A DNA stretch of 56,471 bases from Gammaproteobacteria bacterium (lineage in GTDB: Bacteria; Pseudomonadota; Gammaproteobacteria; RBG-16-57-12), in NCBI GenBank assembly GCA_021647245.1, contig JAKIVC010000020.1:1-56471 (forward strand), given 5' to 3'. Position numbers and translations under genes: made by a program. The notes beneath the pieces were generated by a model that ran no database searches, was not told the origin of the DNA, and saw only the letters and a program-made list of their open reading frames with translations. Numbering within the stretch: the stretch's first letter is position 1; each line of letters starts with the position of its first letter. Shown here one piece after another: positions 17,618-27,360 of this stretch.

Positions 17618-18022
17618 GTGCACTTTCGTCACCATAAAATTTTGTTAGTTATTTTGTTGCTGGTAGAGTTGTTGCTGGCGGCTAATATTGAAATCGAACG
17701 TATGCATCGCTTGAATTTGGCGATGGGTGTTGTCTATTTTGGTGTGGTGTTCTGGTTTATCTTTGGTGAGCGGCAGTGGTGGCCCTATCTGCTTGCGGGC
17801 GTCACCTATATTGTCTACATCGTAAGCTATCGCCTGTTATCCGTCTTTGACCTTACTTTTGATCGTGTCAGTTACCACCTCTATTTAGCGCTACTGTGGG
17901 GGAGTATCTGGCTTATTCACACTTTTGTTGAGCGAAACATGGGTCCACCTGTCGCGCCGCCGCAAAAAGACCACTCCAAACGGCTCACTCTAGATGATGA
18001 TAAGGATGATGACCCTTATTAA
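17618..18022 (+). CDS. small membrane protein, four helices, unknown
   Basis: The frame starts at GTG 17618 behind CAGGAACTT. The 134-residue product has hydrophobic stretches at about 8–22, 33–50, 56–73 and 88–104 (LALLWGSIWLIHTFVE), then an acidic tail with DDDKDDD-like composition (LTLDDDKDDDPY). It is expressed divergently from the GMCGG pair. No family recognised. Confidence 0.55.
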   Translation: MHFRHHKILLVILLLVELLLAANIEIERMHRLNLAMGVVYFGVVFWFIFGERQWWPYLLAGVTYIVYIVSYRLLSVFDLTFDRVSYHLYLALLWGSIWLIHTFVERNMGPPVAPPQKDHSKRLTLDDDKDDDPY

Positions 18023-18214
18023 CTCGATTTTTTTGTAAAATATTGCCTCAAATGATTACTGCCTGCTCTCCTCAGCCCCAAAAAAATACCACTCACAGCA
18101 ACATGCGGCCACTGGCCGGATAGACGCTGCCATCCTTAATTTTCTCAGATAATCTCTCTACAACCTTACCGAAGTTTCAATTTTTATATTTTATAAACAA
18201 GAGGAAGGATAGTG

Positions 18215-18904
18215 ATGAAAGAACTATTAGCCAATCGTGTTGGGCGCATTGTCAGTGGCAGCCTTAATGCACTTATAGATGCTGTTGAAAATGCAGCGCC
18301 TGAAGCCGTGATGCAGGAATCCATTCGTGAAATTGACAGTGCGATTGATGAAGTCCGAGCCGAACTGGGGCGTACCGTTGCGAGCAAACACTTGGCAAAC
18401 AGCCGCCTCGTGGAAGAGCACCGAAAACATGCAGCGCTCGCAGAAAAAATAGCACTTGCGGTAAATGAAGCTTGTGATGACCTGGCAGAAGTGGCGATTG
18501 CTAGCCAGCTGGATATCGAAGCGCAGATTCCAGTACTGGAAGGGACCATAGCCGAACGCAGCACCCAGGAAAAAGAGCTGGAAAGCTACATCGCAGCATT
18601 GCAAGCAAAAAAGCGTGAAATGCAGGCTGAACTCAAGCAGTTTCGTGTCATGCAACAGCAAGCAGATGCCGTTGGAACGGCGGGCAAAGCGACGGCAACA
18701 GAGAGCCGCATTGAAAAAAACGTTGAAAAAGCAAGCGCTGCTTTTAGTCGCGTCATGGAAAGTAGCACGGGCCTTTCAAACGGGCCTGCTGCACATTCAC
18801 ATCATGCCGCACAACTGGCAGAGCTGGACAAGATGGCGCACAAGAATCGAGTACAAGAAAGACTTGCGGCCATTAAAAAAAACAACCCCGCTGACAGTAG
18901 ATAA
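18215..18904 (+). CDS. PspA/IM30-family protein
   Basis: The start at ATG 18215 lies behind GAGGAAGG. The 229-residue product is a long coiled coil with the PspA/IM30 layout: an early membrane-touching helix (LANRVGRIVSGSLNALIDAV), conserved 'PEAVMQESIREIDSAID' and then helices rich in Glu/Lys/Ala to the end. PspA proteins form rings or rods on the inner membrane and limit proton leakage under stress. It is the first gene of an apparent operon with YqiJ- and YqiK-like proteins, a known grouping of PspA relatives with flotillins. Confidence 0.87.
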   Translation: MKELLANRVGRIVSGSLNALIDAVENAAPEAVMQESIREIDSAIDEVRAELGRTVASKHLANSRLVEEHRKHAALAEKIALAVNEACDDLAEVAIASQLDIEAQIPVLEGTIAERSTQEKELESYIAALQAKKREMQAELKQFRVMQQQADAVGTAGKATATESRIEKNVEKASAAFSRVMESSTGLSNGPAAHSHHAAQLAELDKMAHKNRVQERLAAIKKNNPADSR

Positions 18905-18909
18905 ATCTG

Positions 18910-19566
18910 ATGATTGAATTTTTGACAGAGACCGGAAATATACCTTTTAGCGTGGCATTAGCGCTGATGATCGGTATTACGGTACTGGAAGGTGTCGCTC
19001 TGTTGATCGGTTTTGCACTGTTCAGCACCATAGGCCCGTTGTTGCCCGGTGTTAATGTTGATGTGAAAACATCTTCATTCTCGTCACGAACGTTGGGTTG
19101 GTTGCGTATCGGCCAAGTACCTTTACTCATGTTGTTAGTGGTTTTTCTCACAGCCTTTGGCTTGATTGGATTAACGCTACAGTCATTTGCACAAAGCATG
19201 ACGGGCTCGCTATTACCGGCTGCATTGATCTCAATACCGGCTTTGCTGCTTAGCTTGCCCATCGTCCGTGTTTTGGGTGGCGCGCTGCATAAAATGATAC
19301 CGAGGGATGAAACGGACGCCGTAACCGAAGAGAGCCTAGTAGGGCGTATTGCCACCATTACACTGGGCACCGCATTCGTTGATAAGCCAGCTGAGGCGAA
19401 AGTCAGGGACCTACACGGCACCACCCATTACGTGATGGTTGAGCCGGATGCCAAAGGAAAATTGTTTACCTCAAGCCACTCAATTTTGTTGGTGCGTAAA
19501 GAGGGTGCAATCTTTAAAGCGATTGAAAATACCAACCCTGCATTAATTGATCACGATATAGCTTGA
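18910..19566 (+). CDS. yqiJ: YqiJ/NfeD-like inner-membrane protein with OB-fold
   Basis: Six bases after the PspA-like stop begins a 218-residue protein with three to four membrane helices (about 14–38, 62–90 and 95–118) and a C-terminal soluble OB-like domain (GRIATITLGTAFVDKPAEAK onward). Proteins of this type sit beside flotillins and form membrane platforms with them. The gene is followed 30 bp later by the flotillin gene, as in the E. coli yqiJ–yqiK pair. Confidence 0.82.
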   Translation: MIEFLTETGNIPFSVALALMIGITVLEGVALLIGFALFSTIGPLLPGVNVDVKTSSFSSRTLGWLRIGQVPLLMLLVVFLTAFGLIGLTLQSFAQSMTGSLLPAALISIPALLLSLPIVRVLGGALHKMIPRDETDAVTEESLVGRIATITLGTAFVDKPAEAKVRDLHGTTHYVMVEPDAKGKLFTSSHSILLVRKEGAIFKAIENTNPALIDHDIA

Positions 19567-19596
19567 AAGTATATCGAAAAATAAGGAGTCACATCG

Positions 19597-21354
19597 ATGG
19601 ATAATTTAACGACTATTGCGTGGTACGTGGGCAGCATACTCATCATGCTACTGTTGCTGGGGATGATGTTTTCACGCATGTACAGGCGCGCATCGAAAGA
19701 AATTTCTTTTGTAAGAACGGGCTTTGGAGGACAAAAAGTAATACTCAACGGCGGCGCACTGGTTATTCCAGTATTGCATGAAATTATCCCGGTCAATATG
19801 AATACGTTACGCCTGGAAGTTCGACGATCTAGTGAGCACGCATTGATTACACGAGACCGTATGCGAGTCGATGTCACGGCGGAATTCTATCTTCGCGTAA
19901 AACCGTCTCAAGACTCCATTGCGAATGCAGCGCAAACACTCGGTATGCGCACCATGAATCCGACGCAGCTAAAAGAGTTGATTGAAGGAGAATTTGTCGA
20001 TGCATTACGTGCTGTAGCCGCTGAAATGGCGATGACAGAACTGCATGAGCAACGAGTCGATTTTGTGCAAAAAGTACAGCAAATTGTCTCAGAAGACCTG
20101 TTGAAAAATGGCCTGGAGCTGGAGTCGGTATCGCTCACGGGACTCGATCAGACAAAAAGAGAGTTCTTTAATCCAGACAATGCGTTTGACGCAGAAGGCC
20201 TGACTCGGCTGACTGAAGAGATTGAAACACGCCGTAAAGTGCGCAACGACATTGAACAGGATACCAACGTCGCTATCGCAAAAAAAGATTTGCAAGCCGA
20301 GCGTCAGCGCCTCGAAATACAGCGTGAGGTTGAATACGCGCAGCTTGAACAGCAACGTGAAGTAGAAGTGCGTCGTGCCGCTCAAGCGGCAGAAATCACC
20401 AGCGAGCAGGCAAGCAAACATCGAGAAGCTCAGGAAGCCGAAATCACGGCCCAACAGAAGGTTGATACGGCAAATATTATTGCTGAGCGAATCGTCGAAG
20501 AAGAGCGCATTGTAAAAGAACGACAAATTAAGGAGCAAGACATCAACCGGGAAAAGGCCATTGAAACTGCGGAAATCGAACGTCGCAAAACCGTTGAGTT
20601 GGCAGAGCAGGACAAAGCCATCGCTGTTGCGGAAAAATCCAAATCACAATCAGAAGCTCAGGCTGAAGCAGATCGTGCGCGCCAAAAGTCGATGAAAGAG
20701 TCCGAGATCATTCAGACCGTACGTGAGACAGAAATTGCCGAACGAGCTAAAGAAGTTGAGTTGGTCAAAGCACGGGAAAATGCAGAGCGTCAGGCCATTA
20801 GTATCACCTTTGCCGCAGAGGCACAGAAACAGGCGGCACAAGACCAGGCCGAGTCGATCCGAATACTGGCTAATGCCGAGGCCGAAAAACAACGCATTGA
20901 AGCAGTCGGTGAAGCAGAGGCCATCAAATTACGTGCCGATGCAGACATCCAGCGTTATAGCGTTGAAGCAACGGGTAAACAGGCCATTAATAAAGCGTCA
21001 AACACGCTCTCTCCCGAACAAATAGCGATGAAAATTAAACTCGAATTATTGGAAAAACTGCCTGATATCATCCGCGAAAGTGTCAAACCGATGGAGCAGA
21101 TTGATGGTATCAAAATCATCCAGGTCGGTGGTTTAAATGTGGGTTCAGATTCGGTGGCTGATGGGGTAAGCAACTGCGGCGGCAATAGCGGCAACCTTGC
21201 CGATCAAGTGGTGAACAGCGCCTTGCGTTATCGAGGGCAAGCTCCGCTGATTGACTCCTTGTTGTCAGAAATTGGTTTAAAAGGTGGTGATATCAATGGG
21301 CTGACGGAATGCGTGCAGTCTGACTTAGGAGATGAGCCAGTGGGGTCAGTGTAA
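19597..21354 (+). CDS. yqiK: flotillin-family protein YqiK
   Basis: The 585-residue protein has an N-terminal membrane segment (about 8–28), a SPFH/band-7 domain (SFVRTGFGGQKVILNGGALV onward, to about 195) and then a very long, strongly charged coiled-coil region of Glu-Ala-Glu type (about 200–460), as in flotillins. The C-terminal 90 residues are less ordered and Gly/Asn-rich. It probably oligomerises at the inner membrane to form lipid-ordered platforms with the YqiJ-like partner. A ribosome site (AAGGAGTCACATCG) supports the start. Confidence 0.9.
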   Translation: MDNLTTIAWYVGSILIMLLLLGMMFSRMYRRASKEISFVRTGFGGQKVILNGGALVIPVLHEIIPVNMNTLRLEVRRSSEHALITRDRMRVDVTAEFYLRVKPSQDSIANAAQTLGMRTMNPTQLKELIEGEFVDALRAVAAEMAMTELHEQRVDFVQKVQQIVSEDLLKNGLELESVSLTGLDQTKREFFNPDNAFDAEGLTRLTEEIETRRKVRNDIEQDTNVAIAKKDLQAERQRLEIQREVEYAQLEQQREVEVRRAAQAAEITSEQASKHREAQEAEITAQQKVDTANIIAERIVEEERIVKERQIKEQDINREKAIETAEIERRKTVELAEQDKAIAVAEKSKSQSEAQAEADRARQKSMKESEIIQTVRETEIAERAKEVELVKARENAERQAISITFAAEAQKQAAQDQAESIRILANAEAEKQRIEAVGEAEAIKLRADADIQRYSVEATGKQAINKASNTLSPEQIAMKIKLELLEKLPDIIRESVKPMEQIDGIKIIQVGGLNVGSDSVADGVSNCGGNSGNLADQVVNSALRYRGQAPLIDSLLSEIGLKGGDINGLTECVQSDLGDEPVGSV

Positions 21355-21368
21355 ATAATAAACCGCCT

Positions 21369-22220
21369 CTACTGTTCAGGCTCACTACGAACACGCAAAA
21401 AACTGGCAAATTTAGGTATGCCATTGATGGTTGTCCCTGTGAAGGTGTAGGTGACGGTGCTGCCGATGGGTGGCGGTTTTTTGCGTTGTTGGTCACTCAA
21501 GCCGCTACCTAGTTTGAATGTTTTGCCATGGCGATTAATAACCAGTAGGGAGCCTAACAGGCCGTGGTATTTTCCTTTTCCGGGCTGGTGTCCGATCACG
21601 GTGGCTTCTTCGTCCTGATATATTTTCACTTTAAGCAGGTTGTTGCTTCTCCCGGCTCTGTAGTGGGCGCTCCCTTTATGTAACATTAACCCCTCTCCAC
21701 CGGCAGTGACAACCTGCTCCACTCTTTTCATCAGCGCGGCATGGCTGGGTAGTTGGTATTGTTTGACCATCTGTAGGTGGGGGCTTGGGTGGGCATCAAT
21801 AATTTGTTTGAGTTTGATCAGGCGTTGTTCGAAGGGGATGCCTGCGAGCGGAAGGTCAAAAACCATGTAGCGAACCTTGCGCCACAGCTTGTGATGGGTT
21901 GGCCGCTGTCGCACGGTGCTGAGCAGTTTTTCAAACTGACCTCGGCTAATCCATAGCTCACCATCCAATTTATGCGTGGGAAGTGCATCGGTAAACCACT
22001 GGGGTGCGGGGAACGGGTTGCCATTTTTTGAGATTAACTCGTTTCCGTCCCAATAAGCTCGCACACCATCAAGTTTTTCACTTACCCAGTATTGTTCAAT
22101 GTCGATGCTGTTTTGGTATTTGTGGGCCAGCGGTAGTGGCGGTGGTTCGGCTGAGTAGAGTACGTTGTAAGGGGTGATGACCAGTAGCCATATTAGCCAC
22201 TGGGGAAGTAGGTGTCTCAT
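21369..22220 (-). CDS. ATP-dependent DNA ligase with signal peptide (LigE type)
   Basis: The minimal 283-residue ligase has the nucleotidyl-transferase motif SEKLDGVRAYWDG, with Lys49 as the residue that would take AMP, LDGELW (motif III region), GGEGLMLHK (motif IV) and LLKVKIY (motif V), then a small OB-fold. An N-terminal hydrophobic signal (LPQWLIWLLVITPYNVLYSA) predicts export, the mark of the periplasmic LigE group. Those enzymes are thought to repair incoming or extracellular DNA, for example in naturally competent bacteria. There is no link to replication genes here. Confidence 0.88.
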   Translation of the reverse strand: MRHLLPQWLIWLLVITPYNVLYSAEPPPLPLAHKYQNSIDIEQYWVSEKLDGVRAYWDGNELISKNGNPFPAPQWFTDALPTHKLDGELWISRGQFEKLLSTVRQRPTHHKLWRKVRYMVFDLPLAGIPFEQRLIKLKQIIDAHPSPHLQMVKQYQLPSHAALMKRVEQVVTAGGEGLMLHKGSAHYRAGRSNNLLKVKIYQDEEATVIGHQPGKGKYHGLLGSLLVINRHGKTFKLGSGLSDQQRKKPPPIGSTVTYTFTGTTINGIPKFASFLRVRSEPEQ

Positions 22221-22252
22221 CTGTGACCACTCCTTGGTCTTTAAACGGCTTG

Positions 22253-22945
22253 TTACGGTTTGGCTTTGCCAATGAACTGCTCTATGGCAGGGTCATTTTG
22301 TGATGCTTTGATCTCTATTATCTTGCCGCTGTTCTTTCCGATAAACGGTTGTGCTTTGCTGAGCATCAGCGGGATTAACACCCGTAAATCATTGTTCGCA
22401 CTGTCCGCCTCAACAGTAATCATCCAGAGCTGTTTTGCTTGTTCATCGTTACTGCGCCCCTCTAGTCTGAGGTAACTTTTATAGGTGGTTGTCTCGCTGG
22501 AGCGTCGCTCTCTCCCGACTAATTGATAGCGGTAGGGGACATAGAGCTCGGTAGTGGTGGTGGCGGCAGCGCCATCACGGATTGTGTGCTCTTTAATGGA
22601 GATACTTTCACCCCCCGTGTATTCATAGACGGGCGTGCTGTAGGTGCGGCGCTTAGTGGTGCCTCGGTTAATGCCAAAACTGAAGTATATTTTCTGCTGG
22701 GCAGAGGCCTTCTGCTGGGTGCTGTGTAGCCCAGCCTCTTTGAGGGCTTGCTGAGCATAGTGGCTAAACTCCTTGAAGTAGAGGTCATCGGGGTCGATGT
22801 TCGGATCGCCGCTGAGTAGCTGATAGGCTGGGTTGTCTGTTGAGTAATCTGGCGCGGTAATGGCATCCAGCTTCAGATGGACAGTGCTGGTGCTGCAAGC
22901 ACTGAGCAGTAAGGTGATGAGTAGTAGTGGTACTTTTTGCAGCAT
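22253..22945 (-). CDS. DUF4136-like lipoprotein
   Basis: I start at 22945, where MLQKVPLLLITLLLSACSTS gives a lipobox (LSAC) with Cys17. The mature protein of about 213 residues begins VHLKLDAITAPDYSTDNPAY and has a beta-rich segment (QKIYFSFGINRGTTKRRTYS) that resembles DUF4136/DUF4810-type outer-envelope lipoproteins. Function is not known. It lies just upstream, and on the same strand, of the ligase gene, 32 bp apart. Confidence 0.65.
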   Translation of the reverse strand: MLQKVPLLLITLLLSACSTSTVHLKLDAITAPDYSTDNPAYQLLSGDPNIDPDDLYFKEFSHYAQQALKEAGLHSTQQKASAQQKIYFSFGINRGTTKRRTYSTPVYEYTGGESISIKEHTIRDGAAATTTTELYVPYRYQLVGRERRSSETTTYKSYLRLEGRSNDEQAKQLWMITVEADSANNDLRVLIPLMLSKAQPFIGKNSGKIIEIKASQNDPAIEQFIGKAKP

Positions 22946-23085
22946 GGTGAGACCTTTTGCGATTCTACGAGGCAGAGTGTAGCGCCTCTTTGGGTTTTTG
23001 TCAGGATCCCTGTTTTTAGTATTGTATATTAGCATTTACTGATATAGACTTAAGTGGCGAGGAAAAGTTCCCGAGAGGCAGGCAG

Positions 23086-24135
23086 GTGAAGATGAGTAAA
23101 TTGACGACAATGGCAGTACTGTTTTTTGTGCTGGGCGTGGCCCCGGTGAAAGCTGAAGATTCGATGCCGTTACAGCTGCTGGAGTACAAGGAGTATTCCC
23201 AGCAGATGACATATGACGGCGTTATTGAGGCGGTTCAGCAAGCGACCCTCTCGGCGCAGACATCGGGTCGTATTATCGAAGTAAATTTTGATGTGGACGA
23301 TTTTGTACCACAGGGCAGTGTCATCATCCGGATGCGAGATAAGCAGCAGCAGTCGCAATTGAGTGTGGCCGATGCGGCGCTGCAAGAGGCGAAAGCTCAA
23401 TATACCAAGAACAAGGCGGAGTACCAGCGCCTTGCGGATTTGCGAGATAAACAGCTGGTCTCTGTTGCGGTGTTTGATCAGGCGGTTGCGGATCTTAATG
23501 CCGGTGAGCAACGCTTGAAAGGGGCGCAGGCCAAATATCAGCAAGCAAAAGAGCAGCTCGACTACACTGTTGTTAAAGCGCCTTTTAGCGGTATTGTGGT
23601 GGCACGCCACATTGAACCCGGTGAGATGGCAAGTGTCGGTCAGCCACTGATGAGCGGTTTTGCGGTTGATGATATGCGGGTAAATGTATCTGTTCCGCAA
23701 CATTATATTGAACGGGTTAGAAAAAACAGCACGGCAAAGGTTATTTTTGGTGTAGGCGAGGGGAGGGCCTTTATCAGTGAGGCGGTTGTTGTCTACCCCT
23801 ATGCCGATCCGGTTACCCATAGCTTTACTGTTCGAGTGGGTTTGCCGAGTGGCCTGGAAGGTGTCTACCCCGGCATAATGGTGAAAGTGGCCTTTAGTGC
23901 AGGCTCGTTTCGCGCATTGGCGATTGAACCGAAGGCGATTGTTCAGCGCAGTGAGTTAAGTGCAGTTTATGTGAAGAGTGGTGATGTGCTCTCTTTTCGG
24001 CAGATTCGTTTGGGTAGGAGCCTAGAGGATGGGCGTACCGAGGTGTTAGCCGGGTTGTCTGAGGGGGAGCAGGTCTCACTGGAGCCGCTGCGTGCCGGTA
24101 TTTTGCTCAAACAGCGTCAGCGGGCGGGAGAGTAA
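23086..24135 (+). CDS. RND efflux periplasmic adaptor (membrane fusion protein)
   Basis: The 349-residue protein has a signal peptide (LTTMAVLFFVLGVAPVKA), a lipoyl/barrel-sandwich hybrid domain (GVIEAVQQATLSAQTSGRI ... VVKAPFSGIVVARHIEPGE), a coiled-coil hairpin between the two halves (about 100–160) and a C-terminal beta-barrel. It links the inner-membrane pump encoded next to an outer-membrane TolC-type channel that is not in the window. GTG 23086 is closer to the GAGG site than ATG 23092. Confidence 0.9.
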   Translation: MKMSKLTTMAVLFFVLGVAPVKAEDSMPLQLLEYKEYSQQMTYDGVIEAVQQATLSAQTSGRIIEVNFDVDDFVPQGSVIIRMRDKQQQSQLSVADAALQEAKAQYTKNKAEYQRLADLRDKQLVSVAVFDQAVADLNAGEQRLKGAQAKYQQAKEQLDYTVVKAPFSGIVVARHIEPGEMASVGQPLMSGFAVDDMRVNVSVPQHYIERVRKNSTAKVIFGVGEGRAFISEAVVVYPYADPVTHSFTVRVGLPSGLEGVYPGIMVKVAFSAGSFRALAIEPKAIVQRSELSAVYVKSGDVLSFRQIRLGRSLEDGRTEVLAGLSEGEQVSLEPLRAGILLKQRQRAGE

Positions 24136-24138
24136 TTG

Positions 24139-27100
24139 ATGAGTGAGTCGTCTCTGGGTCTCTCCGGTGGTATTGCAAAGCGCTTTCTTCAGACCGAAAT
24201 CACGCCACTGCTGGCGTTAGTCGGGCTGCTGCTGGGTCTGTTTGCCGTGATGGTGACTCCGAAAGAGGAGGAGCCGCAAATTGATGTCACTTTTGCCAAT
24301 GTTTTTATTCCATTTCCCGGTGCGTCAGCTCGTCAGGTGGAGGCGTTAGTCAGTACACCCGCAGAGCAGGTGCTTTCAGAGCTGGAGGGGGTGGAGCATG
24401 TCTACTCGGTCTCCAAGCCCGGTATGGCATTGCTAACCGTCAGCTTTGAGGTGGGCGAGCCGCGTACCGATGCGATTGTTCGCCTCTATAACGCCATACA
24501 CTCCAATAGTGACTGGATTCCGCCCAATGTTGGGGTTCTACAGCCCATTATTAAACCGATGGGGATCGATGATGTGCCCATTGTCTCGCTCACGCTGTGG
24601 AGTGAAGATGATCAAGTCGGGGCTGCTGAGCTTTCCAAAGTTGCTCACGCTATCGAAATTGAGCTGAAACGGGTTAAAGGTACCCGGGATATTTACACCT
24701 TGGGTAGTCCCGATCAAGTGGTACACATCCTGCTCGACCTACAAAAAATGGCAGGTTACCACATAGCGATTGATGAGCTAAGCCAGGCACTACAGCAGGC
24801 TAACGTCTCCAGTGAAGCGGGGGTGATGATTCGTGATAACCGCGAAATTCAGGTGCGAGTGGGTGATTTTTTCAGTAGTGCCGAAGAGATTGGCCAGCTG
24901 GTGGTGGGTGTCGAAAAGGGCAAACCAATCTACCTGGCCGATGTTGCCGAAGTACATATCGGCTCTGATCAGCCCGAGCAGTATGTCTGGTTTGGTACCG
25001 GCCAGGCGATTGCCGAAAAAGGTGTGACGGCGCGGGGTGAATTTCCTGCGGTGACGATTGCCATTGCCAAACAGCCGGGCACCAATGCGGTGGATGTGGC
25101 AGAGCAGGTGGTTCAGCGTATTGATCAGCTGCGAGGGATTTTGATTCCTGATGGTGTTGAGGTGACGGTCACCCGAAACTATGGAGAAACAGCCGATAAC
25201 AAGGCGACCAGTTTGATTAAAAAACTGCTCTTTGCCACGCTCTCGGTGGTGATTCTAACCTGGATTGCGATTGGTCGACGTGAAGCCTTTATTATCGGTA
25301 GTGCGGTGGTCGTCACGCTGGCAATGACGCTGTTTGCCTCATGGGCATGGGGCTTTACCATCAACCGTGTTTCGCTGTTTGCACTGATTTTTTCAATTGG
25401 TATTTTGGTCGATGATGCGATTGTGGTGGTTGAAAATATTCATCGTCACATTCAACTGAACAAGGGTAAGCCCCTTTCAGAAATAATTCCTCAAGCGGTA
25501 GACGAAGTAGGCAGCCCGACCATTTTGGCAACTTTTACAGTGATTGCCGCACTGCTGCCGATGGCCTTTGTGAGTGGCTTGATGGGTCCCTATATGAGCC
25601 CAATTCCGATTAATGCCAGTATGGGTATGATAATCTCTCTGGCCGTTGCTTTTGTGGTAACGCCTTGGCTAACACTTAAAGTGCTGGGTGAAAACCCCGT
25701 TGTTGCCGGGCACCAAAAGAGTGGTGAGCCGGGCCTATACCCTCTCTTTAATCGTGTCATGCGCCCGTTTTTGATGGGCGACAAGGGGCGAGCTAAACGT
25801 TGGAGTCTGTTGGGTGTGGTGGTGCTGTTGATCGGGCTGTCGGTCTCTTTAGTTGCGGTTAAACTGGTGGTGCTGAAAATGTTGCCATTTGATAATAAAT
25901 CTGAATTTCAGGTGGTGGTCGACATGCCTGAAGGAACACCCGTGGAGGTGACGGCTCGCGTACTGCGTGAGTTAGGCGCTCATATCGCCAGCGTGCCAGA
26001 GGTGAGTGATTATCAGGCATACGCCGCCACGGCAGCGCCGGTTAATTTTAATGGTTTAGTACGTCAATACTATCTGCGCAGTGATTCGCATAGGGGTGAT
26101 CTGCAAGTGAACCTGGTCGATAAATCACAGCGTGATCGCAGTAGCCATGAAATAGCGCAAGCAGTTCGTGCACCGCTACAGCTGATTGGCCAGCGCTTTG
26201 GCGCAAATGTAAAAATAGTGGAGGTGCCGCCAGGGCCTCCCGTGCAAGCGCCTTTAGTTGCCGAGGTTTACGGACTCGATTATGTCGGCCAGATTCAGGT
26301 GGCTAAACAGCTGCGCAAAGTGATGGAAAATACCGATGAAATTGTCGATGTGGATGACTCCATAGAGACTTCCTCACAGCGCTACGTGATTCGGGTTGAC
26401 CGTTCCAGAGCCGCACTTTTGGGCGTCTCGCAGCAAGATGTGGTGGCGGCCATTTCAACCGTGCTAAGCGGTGCCGATGTGAGTTATCTGCATCGCGACT
26501 CTTCAAAGTATTCGGTGCCGGTACGGATTGAGGTCTCTGAGGGTGACAAGGCGGACCTAAATACGCTCTTGGCGATTAAACTCAGAAGCCAAAGTGGTCG
26601 ATTGGTGGCGCTGGCGGATCTGGTAACGGTGCGTACCGAAGAGCGTGAGCAGACCCTCTATCATAAAGATTTAATGCCAGTAGTTTTTGTGACTGCCGAT
26701 GCGGCAGGTCGCACGGATAGCCCGTTATACGGCATGTTTGATGTTTTCTTTCAGCTGAAAAACACACTGTTTGAACCAGGGCACAGCATCGAACAAGTGC
26801 TGTTTTCACAGCCGGATAACCCCTATCAATACAGTGTGAAGTGGGATGGTGAGTGGCAGGTCACTTTTGAGACATTTCGCGATATGGGGCTTGCCTATGC
26901 GGTGGGCATGATTCTTATCTACCTGCTGGTGGTTGCTCAGTTTCGCTCGTATATTGTGCCGTTGATTATTATGGCACCGATCCCTCTGACGATTATCGGC
27001 GTGCTACCCGGCCATGCGCTGTTTGGCGCGCAGTATACGGCAACATCAATGATCGGCATGATTGCCTTGGCCGGAATTATCGTGCGGAACTCCATTCTAT

Positions 27101-27360
27101 TGGTGGACTTTATTAATCAGGAGTTGGCCGCAGGTCGGCCATTTGATGAGGCGGTGATTCGCTCAGGCGCGGTGCGCGCAAAGCCGATTATATTGACCGG
27201 TTTGGCGGCGATGCTGGGGGCGATGTTTATTTTGGATGACCCGATTTTCAATGGCTTGGCGATTTCGCTGATCTTTGGGATTCTGGTGAGTACCGTACTC
27301 ACCCTATTGGTGATTCCTGTTATGTATTATGCCTTTATGCGTAAGCGATTCTCAGTCTGA
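24139..27360 (+). CDS. RND-family efflux pump inner-membrane subunit
   Basis: This is a full-length resistance–nodulation–division transporter (1073 residues from ATG 24139). The first helix ([20 protein letters not shown]) is followed by a large periplasmic loop, a block of helices with [20 protein letters not shown], a second periplasmic loop and a final helical block ([20 protein letters not shown]). The paired Asp residues in [11 protein letters not shown] fit proton relay. Cargo is unknown; the first segment ([20 protein letters not shown]) is of the type seen in pumps for small organic compounds, not in metal-specific CzcA pumps. Its stop overlaps that of recQ on the other strand. Confidence 0.92.
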   Translation: MSESSLGLSGGIAKRFLQTEITPLLALVGLLLGLFAVMVTPKEEEPQIDVTFANVFIPFPGASARQVEALVSTPAEQVLSELEGVEHVYSVSKPGMALLTVSFEVGEPRTDAIVRLYNAIHSNSDWIPPNVGVLQPIIKPMGIDDVPIVSLTLWSEDDQVGAAELSKVAHAIEIELKRVKGTRDIYTLGSPDQVVHILLDLQKMAGYHIAIDELSQALQQANVSSEAGVMIRDNREIQVRVGDFFSSAEEIGQLVVGVEKGKPIYLADVAEVHIGSDQPEQYVWFGTGQAIAEKGVTARGEFPAVTIAIAKQPGTNAVDVAEQVVQRIDQLRGILIPDGVEVTVTRNYGETADNKATSLIKKLLFATLSVVILTWIAIGRREAFIIGSAVVVTLAMTLFASWAWGFTINRVSLFALIFSIGILVDDAIVVVENIHRHIQLNKGKPLSEIIPQAVDEVGSPTILATFTVIAALLPMAFVSGLMGPYMSPIPINASMGMIISLAVAFVVTPWLTLKVLGENPVVAGHQKSGEPGLYPLFNRVMRPFLMGDKGRAKRWSLLGVVVLLIGLSVSLVAVKLVVLKMLPFDNKSEFQVVVDMPEGTPVEVTARVLRELGAHIASVPEVSDYQAYAATAAPVNFNGLVRQYYLRSDSHRGDLQVNLVDKSQRDRSSHEIAQAVRAPLQLIGQRFGANVKIVEVPPGPPVQAPLVAEVYGLDYVGQIQVAKQLRKVMENTDEIVDVDDSIETSSQRYVIRVDRSRAALLGVSQQDVVAAISTVLSGADVSYLHRDSSKYSVPVRIEVSEGDKADLNTLLAIKLRSQSGRLVALADLVTVRTEEREQTLYHKDLMPVVFVTADAAGRTDSPLYGMFDVFFQLKNTLFEPGHSIEQVLFSQPDNPYQYSVKWDGEWQVTFETFRDMGLAYAVGMILIYLLVVAQFRSYIVPLIIMAPIPLTIIGVLPGHALFGAQYTATSMIGMIALAGIIVRNSILLVDFINQELAAGRPFDEAVIRSGAVRAKPIILTGLAAMLGAMFILDDPIFNGLAISLIFGILVSTVLTLLVIPVMYYAFMRKRFSV

